DNA of 64,000 nt, taken from positions 1-64,000 of the forward strand of contig NZ_JAGQCE010000001.1 of NCBI RefSeq assembly GCF_024345995.1. The letters run 5' to 3'. The first letter of the stretch is position 1, and the number at the start of each line of letters is the position of its first letter. The notes under the pieces were generated by a model that saw only the letters and a program-made list of their open reading frames with translations, did no database searches and was not told where the DNA came from. Positions 1-8,761 of this stretch are shown piece by piece. A program made the position numbers and the translations under genes. The stretch comes from Synechococcus sp. Cruz-7E5. Lineage in GTDB: Bacteria; Cyanobacteriota; Cyanobacteriia; PCC-6307; Cyanobiaceae.

Positions 1-323
1 TGCTTCTTCCAGCTCTTCCCATGGCATCAGAGAGGAGAAGAGCACCCAGCGGTTGTCCGAGTCCAACGTGCCGCCAAAAGGCACATGGAACTCCTCGATT
101 GATAGCTGCCCGTTATGGTGTTTTCGGTACATCTGCAGCGTTCAGCAGTTGTAGCAATCGTCAATTGCCCTGTTCGAGGCCAGTTTATCGGGTCTCGATC
201 ACTGAAACAAGTTGCGCCGCAGTCGATCTGGCTTTTTCAGGAGTCCCGAATTACTGAGAGCTATTTGCAGATCGCCTTTGGCCAGCCCTTGAAAATACGA
301 TGAGTATTGCAACAACTATCCTA
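1..323. other. no recognisable gene
   Basis: I see no coding region with a recognisable product here. Short open frames exist on both strands, but they overlap one another and have no ribosome binding site or family resemblance. The stretch lies downstream of the minus-strand cupin gene and may hold its terminator, though no clear hairpin was seen. Confidence 0.5.
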
Positions 324-680
324 TCAAAGGTGGAGGAGTTCGTAGCCAGCATCGGCAGGCGAAACAACCGAAATAAAAGTGAGTGGTTCAGGGCCACTGT
401 TGCTGACGCCGTGCACACAACCTTTTGGAGCAATGACCACATCCCCAGCTGTGATTGCCAAGCAAGATCCATCGGGCTCTATCTGGTAATCGCCCCGACC
501 CGAAAGAATCGTCCAGGTGTCCTGCCCAGCAGGATGGAGGTGGGCAGCGATTCTTTGGCCTGGCTTGACGTACCACGCGACGACTACGGCCTCAGCGGTT
601 TCAGTGATCACGCTCCGTATCGGCTCATCGTCCGAGGGCTTCATGAACTCGAAAGCATGAAAATGGCGACCAATACCCAT
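324..680 (-). CDS. small cupin-domain protein
   Basis: The 118-residue product is a single cupin beta-barrel. Cupin motif 1 is visible around residues 42-60 (GQRIAAHLHPAGQDTW then a GRGDY turn). Motif 2 is around 76-88 (GDVVIAPKGCVHGVSN). The histidines in both motifs fit a metal site. Single-cupin proteins of this size are cytosolic and can be enzymes or sensors, so no substrate can be assigned. The ATG at 680 starts a protein that matches the family's usual length. No operon partner is evident. The family call is good; the function is unknown. Confidence 0.75.
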   Translation of the reverse strand: MGIGRHFHAFEFMKPSDDEPIRSVITETAEAVVVAWYVKPGQRIAAHLHPAGQDTWTILSGRGDYQIEPDGSCLAITAGDVVIAPKGCVHGVSNSGPEPLTFISVVSPADAGYELLHL

Positions 681-973
681 GGATAAACCTGAATTGGGAT
701 AGAACGGTTGACGACTTTGATGAAGACAATGTCAATATTACGCCAATTCCAAAGACTAATTGTATTGCGTTTGACGGAAGTCATAGCTCTAAGACCAAGC
801 GGCACCACAGCCAGAGGCCAAGGTTTGCACGCAAGGGCCTTCGGGTCAGCCACCTGAGGGTTCAAGCATGATGGGCATCGAATCCATTCGAGCTTCTCGC
901 CGGTACTGGTTGCAAGCGTGAGCAGATCCGCCAGGAATTCCAGCTCGCGCCGTACTCCTTCGATCCATTCGTC

Positions 974-1450
974 ATGAAGATTCTTTCGATGCCCCTGGCA
1001 GGCGCGCTGGCCATGTCGTTCCTTGGCAGCTCCGCGGCTCTCGGGCAGACCCATGACCTTTCGGGCCCCGTACCGACGGTGATCGCGCAGGCGGCTCCGC
1101 TGGCCATGCAGAGCTTCCGCATGGCCGAGGCCCCCGTCAACGGCAGCTTCACCATCATCCAGAAAGGTGGTAAACAGTTGCTGGTGCTTAGCAGTGACTT
1201 CAAGACCAAGGAAACCGCTCCCGACCTGAAGGTGATATTCAGCCCATCGGCGACGCCCCTGACCAGTTCCAAGGCACCCAGCTTTCCACTCAAGACTGGC
1301 ACCTACACGGTTCTCGCCCCGCTCAAATCCGCCTCCGGGGCCCAGAGCTACGTGATACCCGCCTCGATCGACCTGAGCCAGCAGGGATCGGTGATGATTT
1401 GGTGCGAAGCATTTAACGCCACAATGGCCTGGGCCCCCCTGAAGCCCTGA
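974..1450 (+). CDS. secreted DM13-domain protein
   Basis: The 158-residue protein starts with a hydrophobic signal peptide (about residues 1-24, MKILSMPLAGALAMSFLGSS). It continues with a DM13 domain at about 50-158. Typical DM13 features are GSFTIIQ, the LSSDF turn, APDLKVIF, YVIPASIDL and the IWCEAF motif with its conserved cysteine near the C-terminus. DM13 domains are proposed to act in extracytoplasmic redox or electron transfer; that is family knowledge and not shown here. The DUF4079 membrane protein begins only 3 nt downstream, so the two are likely co-transcribed. Confidence 0.8.
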   Translation: MKILSMPLAGALAMSFLGSSAALGQTHDLSGPVPTVIAQAAPLAMQSFRMAEAPVNGSFTIIQKGGKQLLVLSSDFKTKETAPDLKVIFSPSATPLTSSKAPSFPLKTGTYTVLAPLKSASGAQSYVIPASIDLSQQGSVMIWCEAFNATMAWAPLKP

Positions 1451-1453
1451 GCC

Positions 1454-2167
1454 ATGCAGATCGTTGACTGGCTTTGGCTGCTCCACCCAGCCCTGGCAGT
1501 GGTGCTCGTCTACCCCCTGCTCGGGATGGTGTTGCGGCTTGCGCAGCAGACCCGGCAGCGACGTCTCACCCAAGCCAAGCATCCGCCGACTGTGGGCCGG
1601 GATCACGCCGATCTCGGCAAGTGGCTGGCGGGTTCGGTGGTGGCGATCGTGCTGCTGGCGGAGGCGGTGGTGATTGCCACCAAGAACCCTCTCCCCTCCT
1701 TTGAGGGGGGAGGATCACGGCTGGCGCTGCTGCTGCTGGTGCTCATCGGATCCGGTGTCGCCCTGGCAGCCCTCTGGTTGGTGAAACGGCCCATCTATCG
1801 GGCCAGCTTTGCCCTGCTCTGCTGGGTGGGGGTGATGGGCCTTGGGCTGCAGCCGGAGGTGTTCCGGCTCAGCGACAATCCCCTCAGTCCAGCCTTCTGG
1901 CAATCGCACTTCTGGGGCGGTGTCGGGCTAACCGGTCTGATGCTGTTCTCGGTGGCCTGCCGCCCCGAAATTCACAAGCACCTGCGCTGGCGCAGGCTGC
2001 ATGTCAGTGCCAATGCCCTGGCGGCCCTGATCTTCCTTGCCCAAGGCATCAGCGGTCCACGAGATTTACTCGAAATCCCGCTCAGCTGGCAGAAAGCCAC
2101 CCTCTACAGCTGCGACTTTGAGGCGAGAAGCTGTCCCGCGCTGGCTCCAGGAGTTTCACCATCCTGA
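1454..2167 (+). CDS. DUF4079-family membrane protein
   Basis: The 237-residue protein has about six hydrophobic segments (roughly residues 6-30, 55-76, 88-110, 118-133, 148-168 and 184-200). Its start, with the HPALAVVLVYPLLG motif, and its end, with a GPRDLLEIPLSWQ motif, resemble the cyanobacterial DUF4079 family of unknown function. The gene follows the DM13 gene by 3 nt. A membrane partner for the secreted DM13 protein is a reasonable inference from context only. Confidence 0.7.
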   Translation: MQIVDWLWLLHPALAVVLVYPLLGMVLRLAQQTRQRRLTQAKHPPTVGRDHADLGKWLAGSVVAIVLLAEAVVIATKNPLPSFEGGGSRLALLLLVLIGSGVALAALWLVKRPIYRASFALLCWVGVMGLGLQPEVFRLSDNPLSPAFWQSHFWGGVGLTGLMLFSVACRPEIHKHLRWRRLHVSANALAALIFLAQGISGPRDLLEIPLSWQKATLYSCDFEARSCPALAPGVSPS

Positions 2168-2176
2168 GTTATCTCC

Positions 2177-3422
2177 AGGGATCCTCGAAATATTGCCACT
2201 ATCGAGGCAGCCCTGAGAAGACATAGTCTCATCCTCTGCACGTGCAGATTTGCCAGATAACTGACATCCATAACTTCAAGGCGGGGCGATTATCCAGCTA
2301 CCCGATGATCATGCAGTCAGCGACTGCCTTGATGAGCAGCGCAGATAACGCAGGAAGTTGTATGTCAGATTGCGCAGTCCCCACCAAGCCTTCGTTCTGG
2401 CCAGTCCAATCCGCCTGGTAAGCTTGCCGCGCAAGCTGGTTGTGATTGCAGCAAAGACATGCTCAACTCTTGCTCGCAGGCTCGATCGGACCTTGTTCCG
2501 ATCCTTGGCCTCCTCGCTCAAGGGATAGCAGCGTGATCCCTTTTCATGAATTCGGCTCTCAAAGCCAGTCATTTCCAGTCCATCCTCATAGCGCGCCCCT
2601 GCGTAGCCGGAATCAGCCCAGACGAAGTCATCCCTGTTCACAGGATCCAGCACCCGCGGGATCATCTGGCTGTCGTGAATGTTGGCTGGGGTAATGGCGT
2701 ATCTGCGGATGAAGCCGTGAGTGGCGTCAATGCAGATGCTGCTCTTGCACCCGTAGTGGCTGATGCCGTTCTTTTTGACCCATCGAGCATCAAGATCCTT
2801 CTGCCGCAGGCGCTCTGGCTTATCGGCCCACCCCTCTGGCAGCTGGTTTCGCATTATGGCTTCATTCTCAGGCCGCGAGTTTCGCTGTTTGGGAACAGGG
2901 ACCAGTGTGGCATCGATGATCTGCCCGCCACCGGCCTCCAGTCCCTGGGATCGCAGGTGCTCCTCAAACCGTTCAAATAGCTCATCGATGACACCCGCCT
3001 TGCGGAGCCTCTCGCGGAAGAAGGCAACTGTGGTGGCATCGGGAATAGTGTTCATCACTCCCAACCCGACAAACTCCTCAAATGAGCGCCTGTCGTTGAC
3101 CTGAAATTCCAGCTCCTCATCGCTGAGGTTGAACAGCTGCTGCAGCACCAGCATCTTGAAGAGGATGAGCGGATCAATCCGCTGCCGAACAGCATTTCTC
3201 TTAAGTTCATGGCTGTAACTCTGCTCCAGCAGTGGCCTGAAGGCCTCCCAGGAAATCGCCTCAGGTAAGGTCGCTAACGTGGGCTTTTCTGCTGAAGCCT
3301 GTGGATGCGCTTCTCCTCATCCCAGAATCCACGCTGTCCCATTCAGCTGTACTGAGCTGAATGGATTCTATGACATATCTAACAAGCTGTCAGGGTGTGG
3401 TGAGGATTTTTCGAGGCGCCCT
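2177..3422 (-). mobile_element. IS5-family insertion sequence with inverted ends
   Basis: A roughly 1.25-kb element encloses a minus-strand transposase. The left end at 2177-2199 (AGGGATCCTCGAAATATTGC...) and the reverse complement of the right end at 3399-3422 (AGGGCGCCTCGAAAAATCCT...) share AGGG..CCTCGAAA.AT and form imperfect terminal inverted repeats. I could not establish a target-site duplication. The same ends appear in the short inverted element at 5573-5685 and at the right end of the remnant near 15630, so the family has been active here. Confidence 0.75.
2309..3342 (-). pseudogene. IS5-family transposase, frameshifted near its start
   Basis: The DDE transposase shows IIDATLV, WADSGYAG and a C-terminal VEHVFA as the catalytic D-D-E region, and an N-terminal LSDEELEFQVNDRRSFEEF domain. 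The reading frame from 2309 runs unbroken to about 3310. The natural N-terminus (MGQRGFWDEEKRIHRLQQK, ATG at 3342) is in another frame. The frames meet at a run of four A residues (plus-strand T at 3285-3288). The decayed sister copy near 15517-15521 has five A residues there and keeps one frame. A one-base deletion is the simplest reading; a programmed -1 shift on the A run is an alternative. Confidence 0.8.
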
Positions 3423-3599
3423 TAATTGACTGAATCTATGACTTGAATGCTGCAACTATGCTTAGTCTCTTGTATTTGACGCTGTTGGTGAGTGGAGCAA
3501 GAGCGGTGTCCAGAGCTCCCTCAGGTCGTAAGCAACTGTAAAGATAAAATAGTAACGTGAAGACAATCCAGCGATTGTGACCATTCTGCCCGGGTCGCG

Positions 3600-3631
3600 G
3601 TCATGATATAATAAATTTCTGCAATCGTCCC
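3600..3631 (+). promoter_or_regulatory. possible promoter -10 of first RTX-like gene
   Basis: A perfect TATAAT lies at 3607-3612, about 20 nt before the ATG at 3632. The -35 region at a 17-bp spacing is weak (TTCTGC). No purine-rich ribosome binding site is visible in the short leader, so the transcript would have a very short 5' end. Confidence 0.4.
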
Positions 3632-4477
3632 ATGGCTGCTCCTGGACCCTCCCCCGTCGTCAATACTCAGTTTCTGAGTGACGATGGCGTCTGGAACTTT
3701 TCAGACTTTGCTGACAATGTGCAGCTGAATAATTTCCCCGCCTCCTTCGGCGCCCTGATCCGCATGTTTGCGGGCAACGACTCTGTCACTGGCACCAACT
3801 TCAATTCGCCAGGCTGGGCCAACCAGGTGAACGGAAACCTTGGGGGTGATCTATTGGTTGGAAATATCCTGCGAGATAAGTATCTTGGGGGTAAGGAGAA
3901 CGATAACCTCCTTGGTGCTGCAGGGGCGGATTGGCTTAACGGAAACGACGGTAGTGACAACGTTTCCGGTGAAGCCGACAACGACATCCTGCGCGGCGGG
4001 AAGGACAGCGATGCACTTTTTGGAAGTGACGGTAATGACATCTTACTGGGCGACTTTGGCCGGGATCGTCTTCAGGGTGAACTTGGGAGCGATCGCTTCG
4101 TGTTGCGCACAGACTCGGTCACAGAAGGTGGTGTCTTCTTTTCGAACACCTCAGCGAACGCTTCCGAGGTCGACGTAATTTGGGACTTCTCAGCTGGTGA
4201 CAAGGACAAGATCGTGATTCCAGGAGTGAGTTCCTTCTCTGAGCTTGAACTCATCAATACCACCGCCCATGGAGCCACTGATACGCTGATTTCGTTCACG
4301 GCAGCAGCGGGCGGTGAGCGCATAGGTTTGGTGTCAAATATCAACGCTGCCACTCTCGGCGCCGGTGGCGGCGCCAACTTCGTGCTAGGTGCCACCGCCG
4401 ACGACTTCCTCTCGAAGATCACCCCTGAGTTCTTCCTGGCCAACCCGAACATGGCCACTACGCTGATTCCCGTCTGA
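3632..4477 (+). CDS. RTX-like calcium-binding repeat protein, copy 1
   Basis: The 281-residue protein has a central block of Gly/Asp-rich nonapeptide-like repeats (about residues 85-155; NGNDGSDN, EADNDILRGG, GSDGNDILLGD, FGRDRLQG). This is the hemolysin-type calcium-binding pattern. A C-terminal beta-rich part ends in NPNMATTLIPV. It has no N-terminal signal peptide, as expected for type I secreted proteins that export through a C-terminal signal. No secretion ATPase gene is nearby. A near-identical paralogue follows at 4598, so this is a tandem duplication. The role (surface layer, adhesion or other) is unknown. Confidence 0.75.
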   Translation: MAAPGPSPVVNTQFLSDDGVWNFSDFADNVQLNNFPASFGALIRMFAGNDSVTGTNFNSPGWANQVNGNLGGDLLVGNILRDKYLGGKENDNLLGAAGADWLNGNDGSDNVSGEADNDILRGGKDSDALFGSDGNDILLGDFGRDRLQGELGSDRFVLRTDSVTEGGVFFSNTSANASEVDVIWDFSAGDKDKIVIPGVSSFSELELINTTAHGATDTLISFTAAAGGERIGLVSNINAATLGAGGGANFVLGATADDFLSKITPEFFLANPNMATTLIPV

Positions 4478-4597
4478 GCTGCTGCTCGCAGCGGCCACCT
4501 TCACTTCTCAAGCTCACAGGCAAGGCGACCAATGTTACTCTAACTTTTCAAGTGGAAAATGGGCCATAATTGAGTTTGTGAGTGCTTCCTGAAAGTC

Positions 4598-5449
4598 ATG
4601 GCTGTCCCCGGACCTTCCCCCACAGTCAACACCCAGTTTCTCAGTGATGATGGCGTCTGGAACTTCTCTGACTTCGCCGACACTGTTGAGCTGAATAATT
4701 TTCCTGCCTCTTTCGGTGCCCAGATCCGCATGTTCGCGGGTAACGATATTGTTCGCGGTACCAACTTCAACTCCCCGGGCTGGGCCAACCAAGTGAATGG
4801 AAACCTGGGGACAGACGGCCTTTTTGGCAACGTCCTCCGAGACAAGTTTCTGGGCGGCAAGGAGGCTGATGGTCTCTTTGGCCTGGCAGGTGCGGATTGG
4901 CTGAACGGCAACGACGGTGATGACTTAGTTAACGGCGGAGCTGAAAACGACATCCTGCGCGGTGGCAAGAACATTGATTCACTTATAGGTGAGGCCGGTG
5001 ACGACATCCTGGTGGGCGACTTCGGCCAGGATGCCTTGGCTGGTGGGGCCGGAAACGATCGCTTCGTGCTGCGCACCGACTCGGCCATTGAAAATGGCGT
5101 TCTGTTAAAAAATACCTCGGCAAACTCTGCCGAAGTGGACTTCATCTCTGACTTCTCAACCGCTGCTGGCAACAAGGACAAGATCGTGATTCCAGGTGTG
5201 AGTTCCTTCGCACAGCTTGACCTAGCTGATACCATCATTGATGGATTCAGCGGAACACTGATTTCGTTCACGGCTGCAGCAGGAGGAGAACGTATCGGGT
5301 TCGTCGATGACATCAACTCGGCCTTCCTTGGTGCCGGCGGGGGCTCCAACTTCGTGCTCGGTGCCACCGCCGACGATTTCCTCTCAAAGATCACCACGGA
5401 ATACTTCCTGACCAACCCGAACATGGCCACAATGCTGATCCCTGTCTGA
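4598..5449 (+). CDS. RTX-like calcium-binding repeat protein, copy 2
   Basis: This 283-residue paralogue of the preceding gene is aligned along its whole length. The N-terminus (VNTQFLSDDGVWNFSDFAD) and the C-terminus (NPNMATMLIPV) are nearly the same. The differences are concentrated in the middle repeats (GNDGDDLVNGG, AENDILRGGK, AGDDILVGDF) and just after them. The conserved ends with variable Gly/Asp repeats suggest a shared export or assembly mode with diversified calcium-binding cores. About 120 bp separate the copies. An antisense frame covering this gene is a shadow. Confidence 0.75.
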   Translation: MAVPGPSPTVNTQFLSDDGVWNFSDFADTVELNNFPASFGAQIRMFAGNDIVRGTNFNSPGWANQVNGNLGTDGLFGNVLRDKFLGGKEADGLFGLAGADWLNGNDGDDLVNGGAENDILRGGKNIDSLIGEAGDDILVGDFGQDALAGGAGNDRFVLRTDSAIENGVLLKNTSANSAEVDFISDFSTAAGNKDKIVIPGVSSFAQLDLADTIIDGFSGTLISFTAAAGGERIGFVDDINSAFLGAGGGSNFVLGATADDFLSKITTEYFLTNPNMATMLIPV

Positions 5450-5483
5450 ACGCTCGGAAATATGGGTTTATACAACTCAAGAA

Positions 5484-5556
5484 TGGAGAATAGGTGACTC
5501 GAACTCCTGACCTCTTCGATGCATTCGCAGTGCGCTACCAGCTGAGCAAACTCCCC
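5484..5556 (-). pseudogene. decayed tRNA-Ala (UGC) gene
   Basis: Read on the minus strand, 73 nt fold as a tRNA. The acceptor stem is GGGGAGT with ATTCTCC (wobble pairs) and the D arm is GCTC...GCGC with one mismatch. The anticodon arm is CTGCG/CGAAG with one mismatch and anticodon TGC. The T arm is AGGAG-TTCGAGT-CACCT with one mismatch. Position 33, almost always T, is A. Three stem mismatches and the lost T33 indicate a pseudogene. It lies beside the MITE at 5573. Confidence 0.65.
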
Positions 5557-5572
5557 TTGGCGTACCCTCTCC

Positions 5573-5685
5573 AGGGCACCTCGAAAAATCCCGAATCTCA
5601 CTAGGCACGCAACTTGAGAAGCATTGCAGCTATTGGATAGTGTCTGTCGCGATGGGGGTGGAATGGGCATTTTTCGAGGTCCCCT
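5573..5685. mobile_element. 113-bp MITE with IS5-like ends
   Basis: The left end AGGGCACCTCGAAAAATCCC (from 5573) and the reverse complement of the right end, AGGGGACCTCGAAAAATGCC (ending 5685), match at 18 of 21 positions. They also match the terminal repeats of the IS at 2177-3422. The 113-bp interior encodes nothing. This fits a non-autonomous derivative mobilised by that transposase. Confidence 0.7.
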
Positions 5686-6308
5686 CCATAGATTTCCTAG
5701 GGTATAATTGCTATTTGTGGGGTTTATTGTATCTTTGAACAGCGCTAATCTTAACCGGTTAAACAGACTCTCTAGCCACCGTGAAGGACTTATCAGCTGT
5801 GAGTTATTACTTCACTGATACCTCCGAATTCAATTCCAAGGCCACCGTGGAGGCGGACAGCATCCGCAGTCAGGCATATACCGAATGCGCTCGTCCCTCA
5901 AACTCTGCAATCTTAATCTTGAAACTTCACGACACTCTACTCAGCTGCGATTGATAAGCTTGATGCAGCCGAGAACATTTGATACTCCGTAGACTCATTT
6001 GAGACCAAGTCCTGTTTGGCATCATTTATTCATTGTTGCTGCTCAAGCTCTGCATTTATAATCCCGTGCTACGTCAGGTAGCAGCATTCTGCTGAGATGA
6101 ACAGGCCTTTATCGCCACCAAATAATGTGCATTTCAGCCAGTACTAGTATCAACAACTGAGAGGACCGTACGATTCTCGATTCGGCTACAGTTAATGATG
6201 CGCTTCAGGCTCAAGCATGCATATAATATTACTGTCAATATGACCTTTGGGGTCAAAGCTTTGACAGCAGCTAGAGATGCTTAATAGAAAGGGGGGAGCA
6301 TGTATGCA
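5686..6308. other. gene-poor stretch with a 12-bp palindrome
   Basis: No convincing gene is present. A perfect palindrome TTAACCGGTTAA lies at 5751-5762, about 45 bp downstream of a TATAAT at 5703-5708. A GTG-started frame of about 60 codons follows from 5781, but it resembles nothing I know and may be a gene remnant. The palindrome could be an operator; this is only inferred from its shape and position. Confidence 0.4.
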
Positions 6309-6761
6309 TCACGAGCGATTGTCAATATGTTTCCACTCCGCAAGCTCTACAGTAATATCCTCAGGCCCTCGAAGGAAGACAAGTTTTCGACCATGGAAGT
6401 CCATAACGTCGTTTCTCGGCTGAATTCCTTCTGCCACTAACCTTGCCAACTCAGCTTCAAGGTCATCGACAGCAAAGCATATGTGATTATATCCGGTCTT
6501 CGTGAGGTTCGCGATGGCCGAGTCCAGCAATGGCTCTGGTTGGTGGTACTTCAGAAGTTGTACCTCAGTTCGGGGGGAATGATTGGCTAGCGACATCGTT
6601 ACGTGTTCAGCCTTGATATCCTCTACTCCCATATAGTCTGAGAACGTCTGGCCGGCGATCACAACAGACTTATCTTCCTCGAACCCAAGTAAACCAAAGA
6701 AGTGCTTCGCTGATTCTATGTCTCTCACTACGATAGTGACATGGTCAAAATGCGAAATCAT
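6309..6761 (-). CDS. VOC-family (glyoxalase-like) protein
   Basis: The 150-residue product has two beta-alpha-beta-beta-beta modules typical of the vicinal oxygen chelate fold. The first opens with FDHVTIVVRDIESAKHFF and the second contains YNHICFAVDDLEAELARL and ends at ITVELAEW. The expected metal-ligand positions (His in FDHV, His in YNHI, Glu in VELAE) are present, so a metal-dependent lyase, isomerase or dioxygenase activity is possible. The substrate cannot be told from sequence. It stands alone, with no operon partner. Confidence 0.75.
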   Translation of the reverse strand: MISHFDHVTIVVRDIESAKHFFGLLGFEEDKSVVIAGQTFSDYMGVEDIKAEHVTMSLANHSPRTEVQLLKYHQPEPLLDSAIANLTKTGYNHICFAVDDLEAELARLVAEGIQPRNDVMDFHGRKLVFLRGPEDITVELAEWKHIDNRS

Positions 6762-7149
6762 CGACCTTTTTGATAAGATTATGCTGTTCTGTACTCTATT
6801 GTAATCTAGAGCAATTTAGCATGGCCTGCGTTCATGCGCTCCCTGTTGTCTTTCTTATTATAGTATCTTCTTTGGCACCCTGCTATGCCTGTATCGGCCA
6901 TAGGCCAAACAACAATTGCTGTCAGTTGACGAGAGAACTGTCGACCGCAAGTGCTACAAGAACGTTGCTATCAGCATAACTACCTATTGCAGCGCCCTGT
7001 CAGGCTATCCGAAGTTCGTGTTATCCAAGTTCGGATCCCACCCGGTTATCGCCAAGGTAGGAGTTGAGAAGGCTTCCGCACAGGCACGCTTCTCTGCTCC
7101 GGGATCCCTGGTTATCGGGCTTTTCGTGACATCCTCCTCCTGCAGCTTG
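6762..7149. other. no recognisable gene
   Basis: Open frames continue upstream of the gene starting at 7150. They look non-coding in composition and lack a ribosome binding site. A 69-residue frame at 6770 begins with a hydrophobic stretch but has no support beyond that. Confidence 0.4.
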
Positions 7150-7605
7150 ATGGACATCAGACAAACCCTCACGACGCTGGCCGAGGAACACAAAGATGCC
7201 CTGCAGACCGCGATGGTGAGGCTGATGATCCAACCCAGCTGGAGCCTGGAGACCACGATGGTGCTGATGCAGACCGAGAAGGGTTTCGCGACCATCGGCC
7301 CGGTCAGTGCACTTCCATCACTCCTGGAGCACACCCGGCCGGAGCTGGATACCTTCCTGAGGCTGCAGGACGAGGGGATGGACTTCGAGGAGGCCTACCA
7401 GCACTGCCTGGAGGAACAGGGCCAGGACTTCCTGGAGGCCTGTGAGGTCGCTGAAAAGGGCCGGGCTCTCCTGACCTACGACACTCTGGTCGAATTTGCC
7501 GCACTCTCCCAGAAGGGCTTTGCCCGCAATCCCCGTGAACTGCTGGTGGTAGCGAAGTGGCCGGACTACGTCACTGCGTTTCTGGTCTCCTGCCAGCTGC
7601 TCTAG
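7150..7605 (+). CDS. hypothetical protein
   Basis: The 151-residue product begins at ATG 7150 (MDIRQTLTTLAEEHKDALQ). A longer in-frame extension to 6916 is unlikely, because the coding-like character begins only at this ATG. The protein is helical and acidic with a DEGMDFEEAYQHCLEEQGQDF stretch near the middle. It has no membrane segment or signal peptide. I do not recognise the family. It converges on the cyAbrB gene downstream. Confidence 0.55.
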   Translation: MDIRQTLTTLAEEHKDALQTAMVRLMIQPSWSLETTMVLMQTEKGFATIGPVSALPSLLEHTRPELDTFLRLQDEGMDFEEAYQHCLEEQGQDFLEACEVAEKGRALLTYDTLVEFAALSQKGFARNPRELLVVAKWPDYVTAFLVSCQLL

Positions 7606-7644
7606 TGAGACCATTCACGTCCGGCATGGAGGTGGGATGGAGCC

Positions 7645-8016
7645 TCACGCCGCCTCATCAGTGGCTTCGGCAGGGACCAGACGCAGCGACTTCTTACCGA
7701 TCTTGATCTCGAACTCATCGCCCGGCTTGAGGTCGAGCATGGCGGTGTAGGCCTTGCCTACCAATAGGTTCCCGTTGCCCTGAACCCTAGCCACATAGCT
7801 CAACGTGCGGCCCCTAGTATCCTTCCCCGTGCCCAGTCCCTGTCCCAGGTTGACACCCTTGGCCTCCAGCAGCGCCTCGTAGAAAGCGGTGAAGTTCAAA
7901 CGCTCGCTACCGTCCTTCTTGGTACTCACGTATCCAGCAGCTCGGACCAGCTCGGACTTCGAGACATCTCCCAGCTCTTTGACTTTGGCGAGAAGGTCAG
8001 CACCGGAGAGAGCCAT
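7645..8016 (-). CDS. cyanobacterial AbrB-like transcription regulator
   Basis: The 123-residue product has the characteristic cyAbrB pattern: LLAKVKELG, SKSELVRAAGYVS, ERLNFTAFYEALLEAKG, then GNLLVGKAYTAMLDLKPGDE and FEIKIGKK. cyAbrB proteins are DNA-binding regulators tied to carbon/nitrogen balance, nitrogen assimilation and sometimes toxin or hydrogenase genes in other cyanobacteria (family knowledge). The ATG at 8016 is preferred over the upstream GTG because conserved sequence starts there. Its targets in this genome cannot be seen. Confidence 0.85.
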   Translation of the reverse strand: MALSGADLLAKVKELGDVSKSELVRAAGYVSTKKDGSERLNFTAFYEALLEAKGVNLGQGLGTGKDTRGRTLSYVARVQGNGNLLVGKAYTAMLDLKPGDEFEIKIGKKSLRLVPAEATDEAA

Positions 8017-8040
8017 GAGTGCAACAGGCTGATTAACCAC

Positions 8041-8509
8041 AGCTTAACGCCTAGGCTGGATTTTGCAAAGATAGTCTGACCCAGCCAGAAACGCCTTCAT
8101 CGGATGGTCTTGCAGGGCTGACCATCGCCTCTGCCATCCAACTTAAGGTGACCTTTGTGCAGAAGCACCTGACTTTGTTGCCAGGTGCCGGGCTCCTTGC
8201 AGCGGGACTTCAGAACCCAGGGATTACCCCATATGTCCTGCCCAGACAGGTGTTGGTAGGGCCCGTTGGCCCGTGATCCACTTGACCGGCTGGTCCGCGG
8301 AGGTGACGCCATCACCGGAGCCTGGACGCGCTAAAGCCTCGATCGGAAGGGGACTGCATTGGCACCCGGTGATCACAAATAAAGGAGCTGGTCACACCGT
8401 TCACGTAAAGCTTCTTATAAAACCGTGCCAAAGTAGGTGACGCCAGTGATCCAGCCGACATTGTGTCCATGCCTGGAGCGGGACCCTGCCTGAACCTGTC
8501 CACTGGTTC
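8041..8509. other. no confident gene
   Basis: A minus-strand frame at 8097-8315 ends with an Asp/Gly-rich tail and a WGNPWV motif that look somewhat protein-like, but its start is unclear. It may be the tail of a decayed gene. Nothing else is recognisable. Confidence 0.35.
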
Positions 8510-8524
8510 TTGAGTGATCACCGC

Positions 8525-8758
8525 ATGCGATTCACCTTCTCCCTGCCGCTGAACACCGCCTCGGTGCGCAAGGTCCTTCAGGCCCGCGGCATTGAAGCGG
8601 TCCTGGCGCAATGGCCTGAGCTGGAAGCCCATCGCTCACTGCTCAGCCAGGTCCAGATCGAGGAGCAGGAACGGGCGGCCTACGAACGCCTCAGTCAGGT
8701 GGCGGCAGGCCGGGTGGAGCGGTTGCTCGATCTTCTCAAGCACGAGGTGGCGCAATAG
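8525..8758 (+). CDS. small hypothetical protein
   Basis: The 77-residue frame from ATG 8525 (MRFTFSLPLNTASVRKVLQ) gives an amphipathic, mostly helical and soluble product ending in LLDLLKHEVAQ. A TTG five codons upstream is an alternative start. Its stop is 3 nt from the stop of the convergent gene at 8762. I do not recognise the family. Coding is supported mainly by composition and tight packing. Confidence 0.5.
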   Translation: MRFTFSLPLNTASVRKVLQARGIEAVLAQWPELEAHRSLLSQVQIEEQERAAYERLSQVAAGRVERLLDLLKHEVAQ

Positions 8759-8761
8759 CCA

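Noticed and set aside
641-1606. 321-residue minus-strand frame opposite the DM13 gene
   Set aside because: Shadow of a well-supported plus-strand gene with a signal peptide and a known domain.
5484-5556. Functional tRNA-Ala gene
   Set aside because: Three stem mismatches and A at position 33 make it unlikely to be functional.
4540-5670. 376-residue minus-strand open frame opposite the second RTX-like gene
   Set aside because: It is the antisense of a Gly/Asp-rich repeat gene, is low-complexity (Ser/Pro/Arg) and has no ribosome binding site or family.
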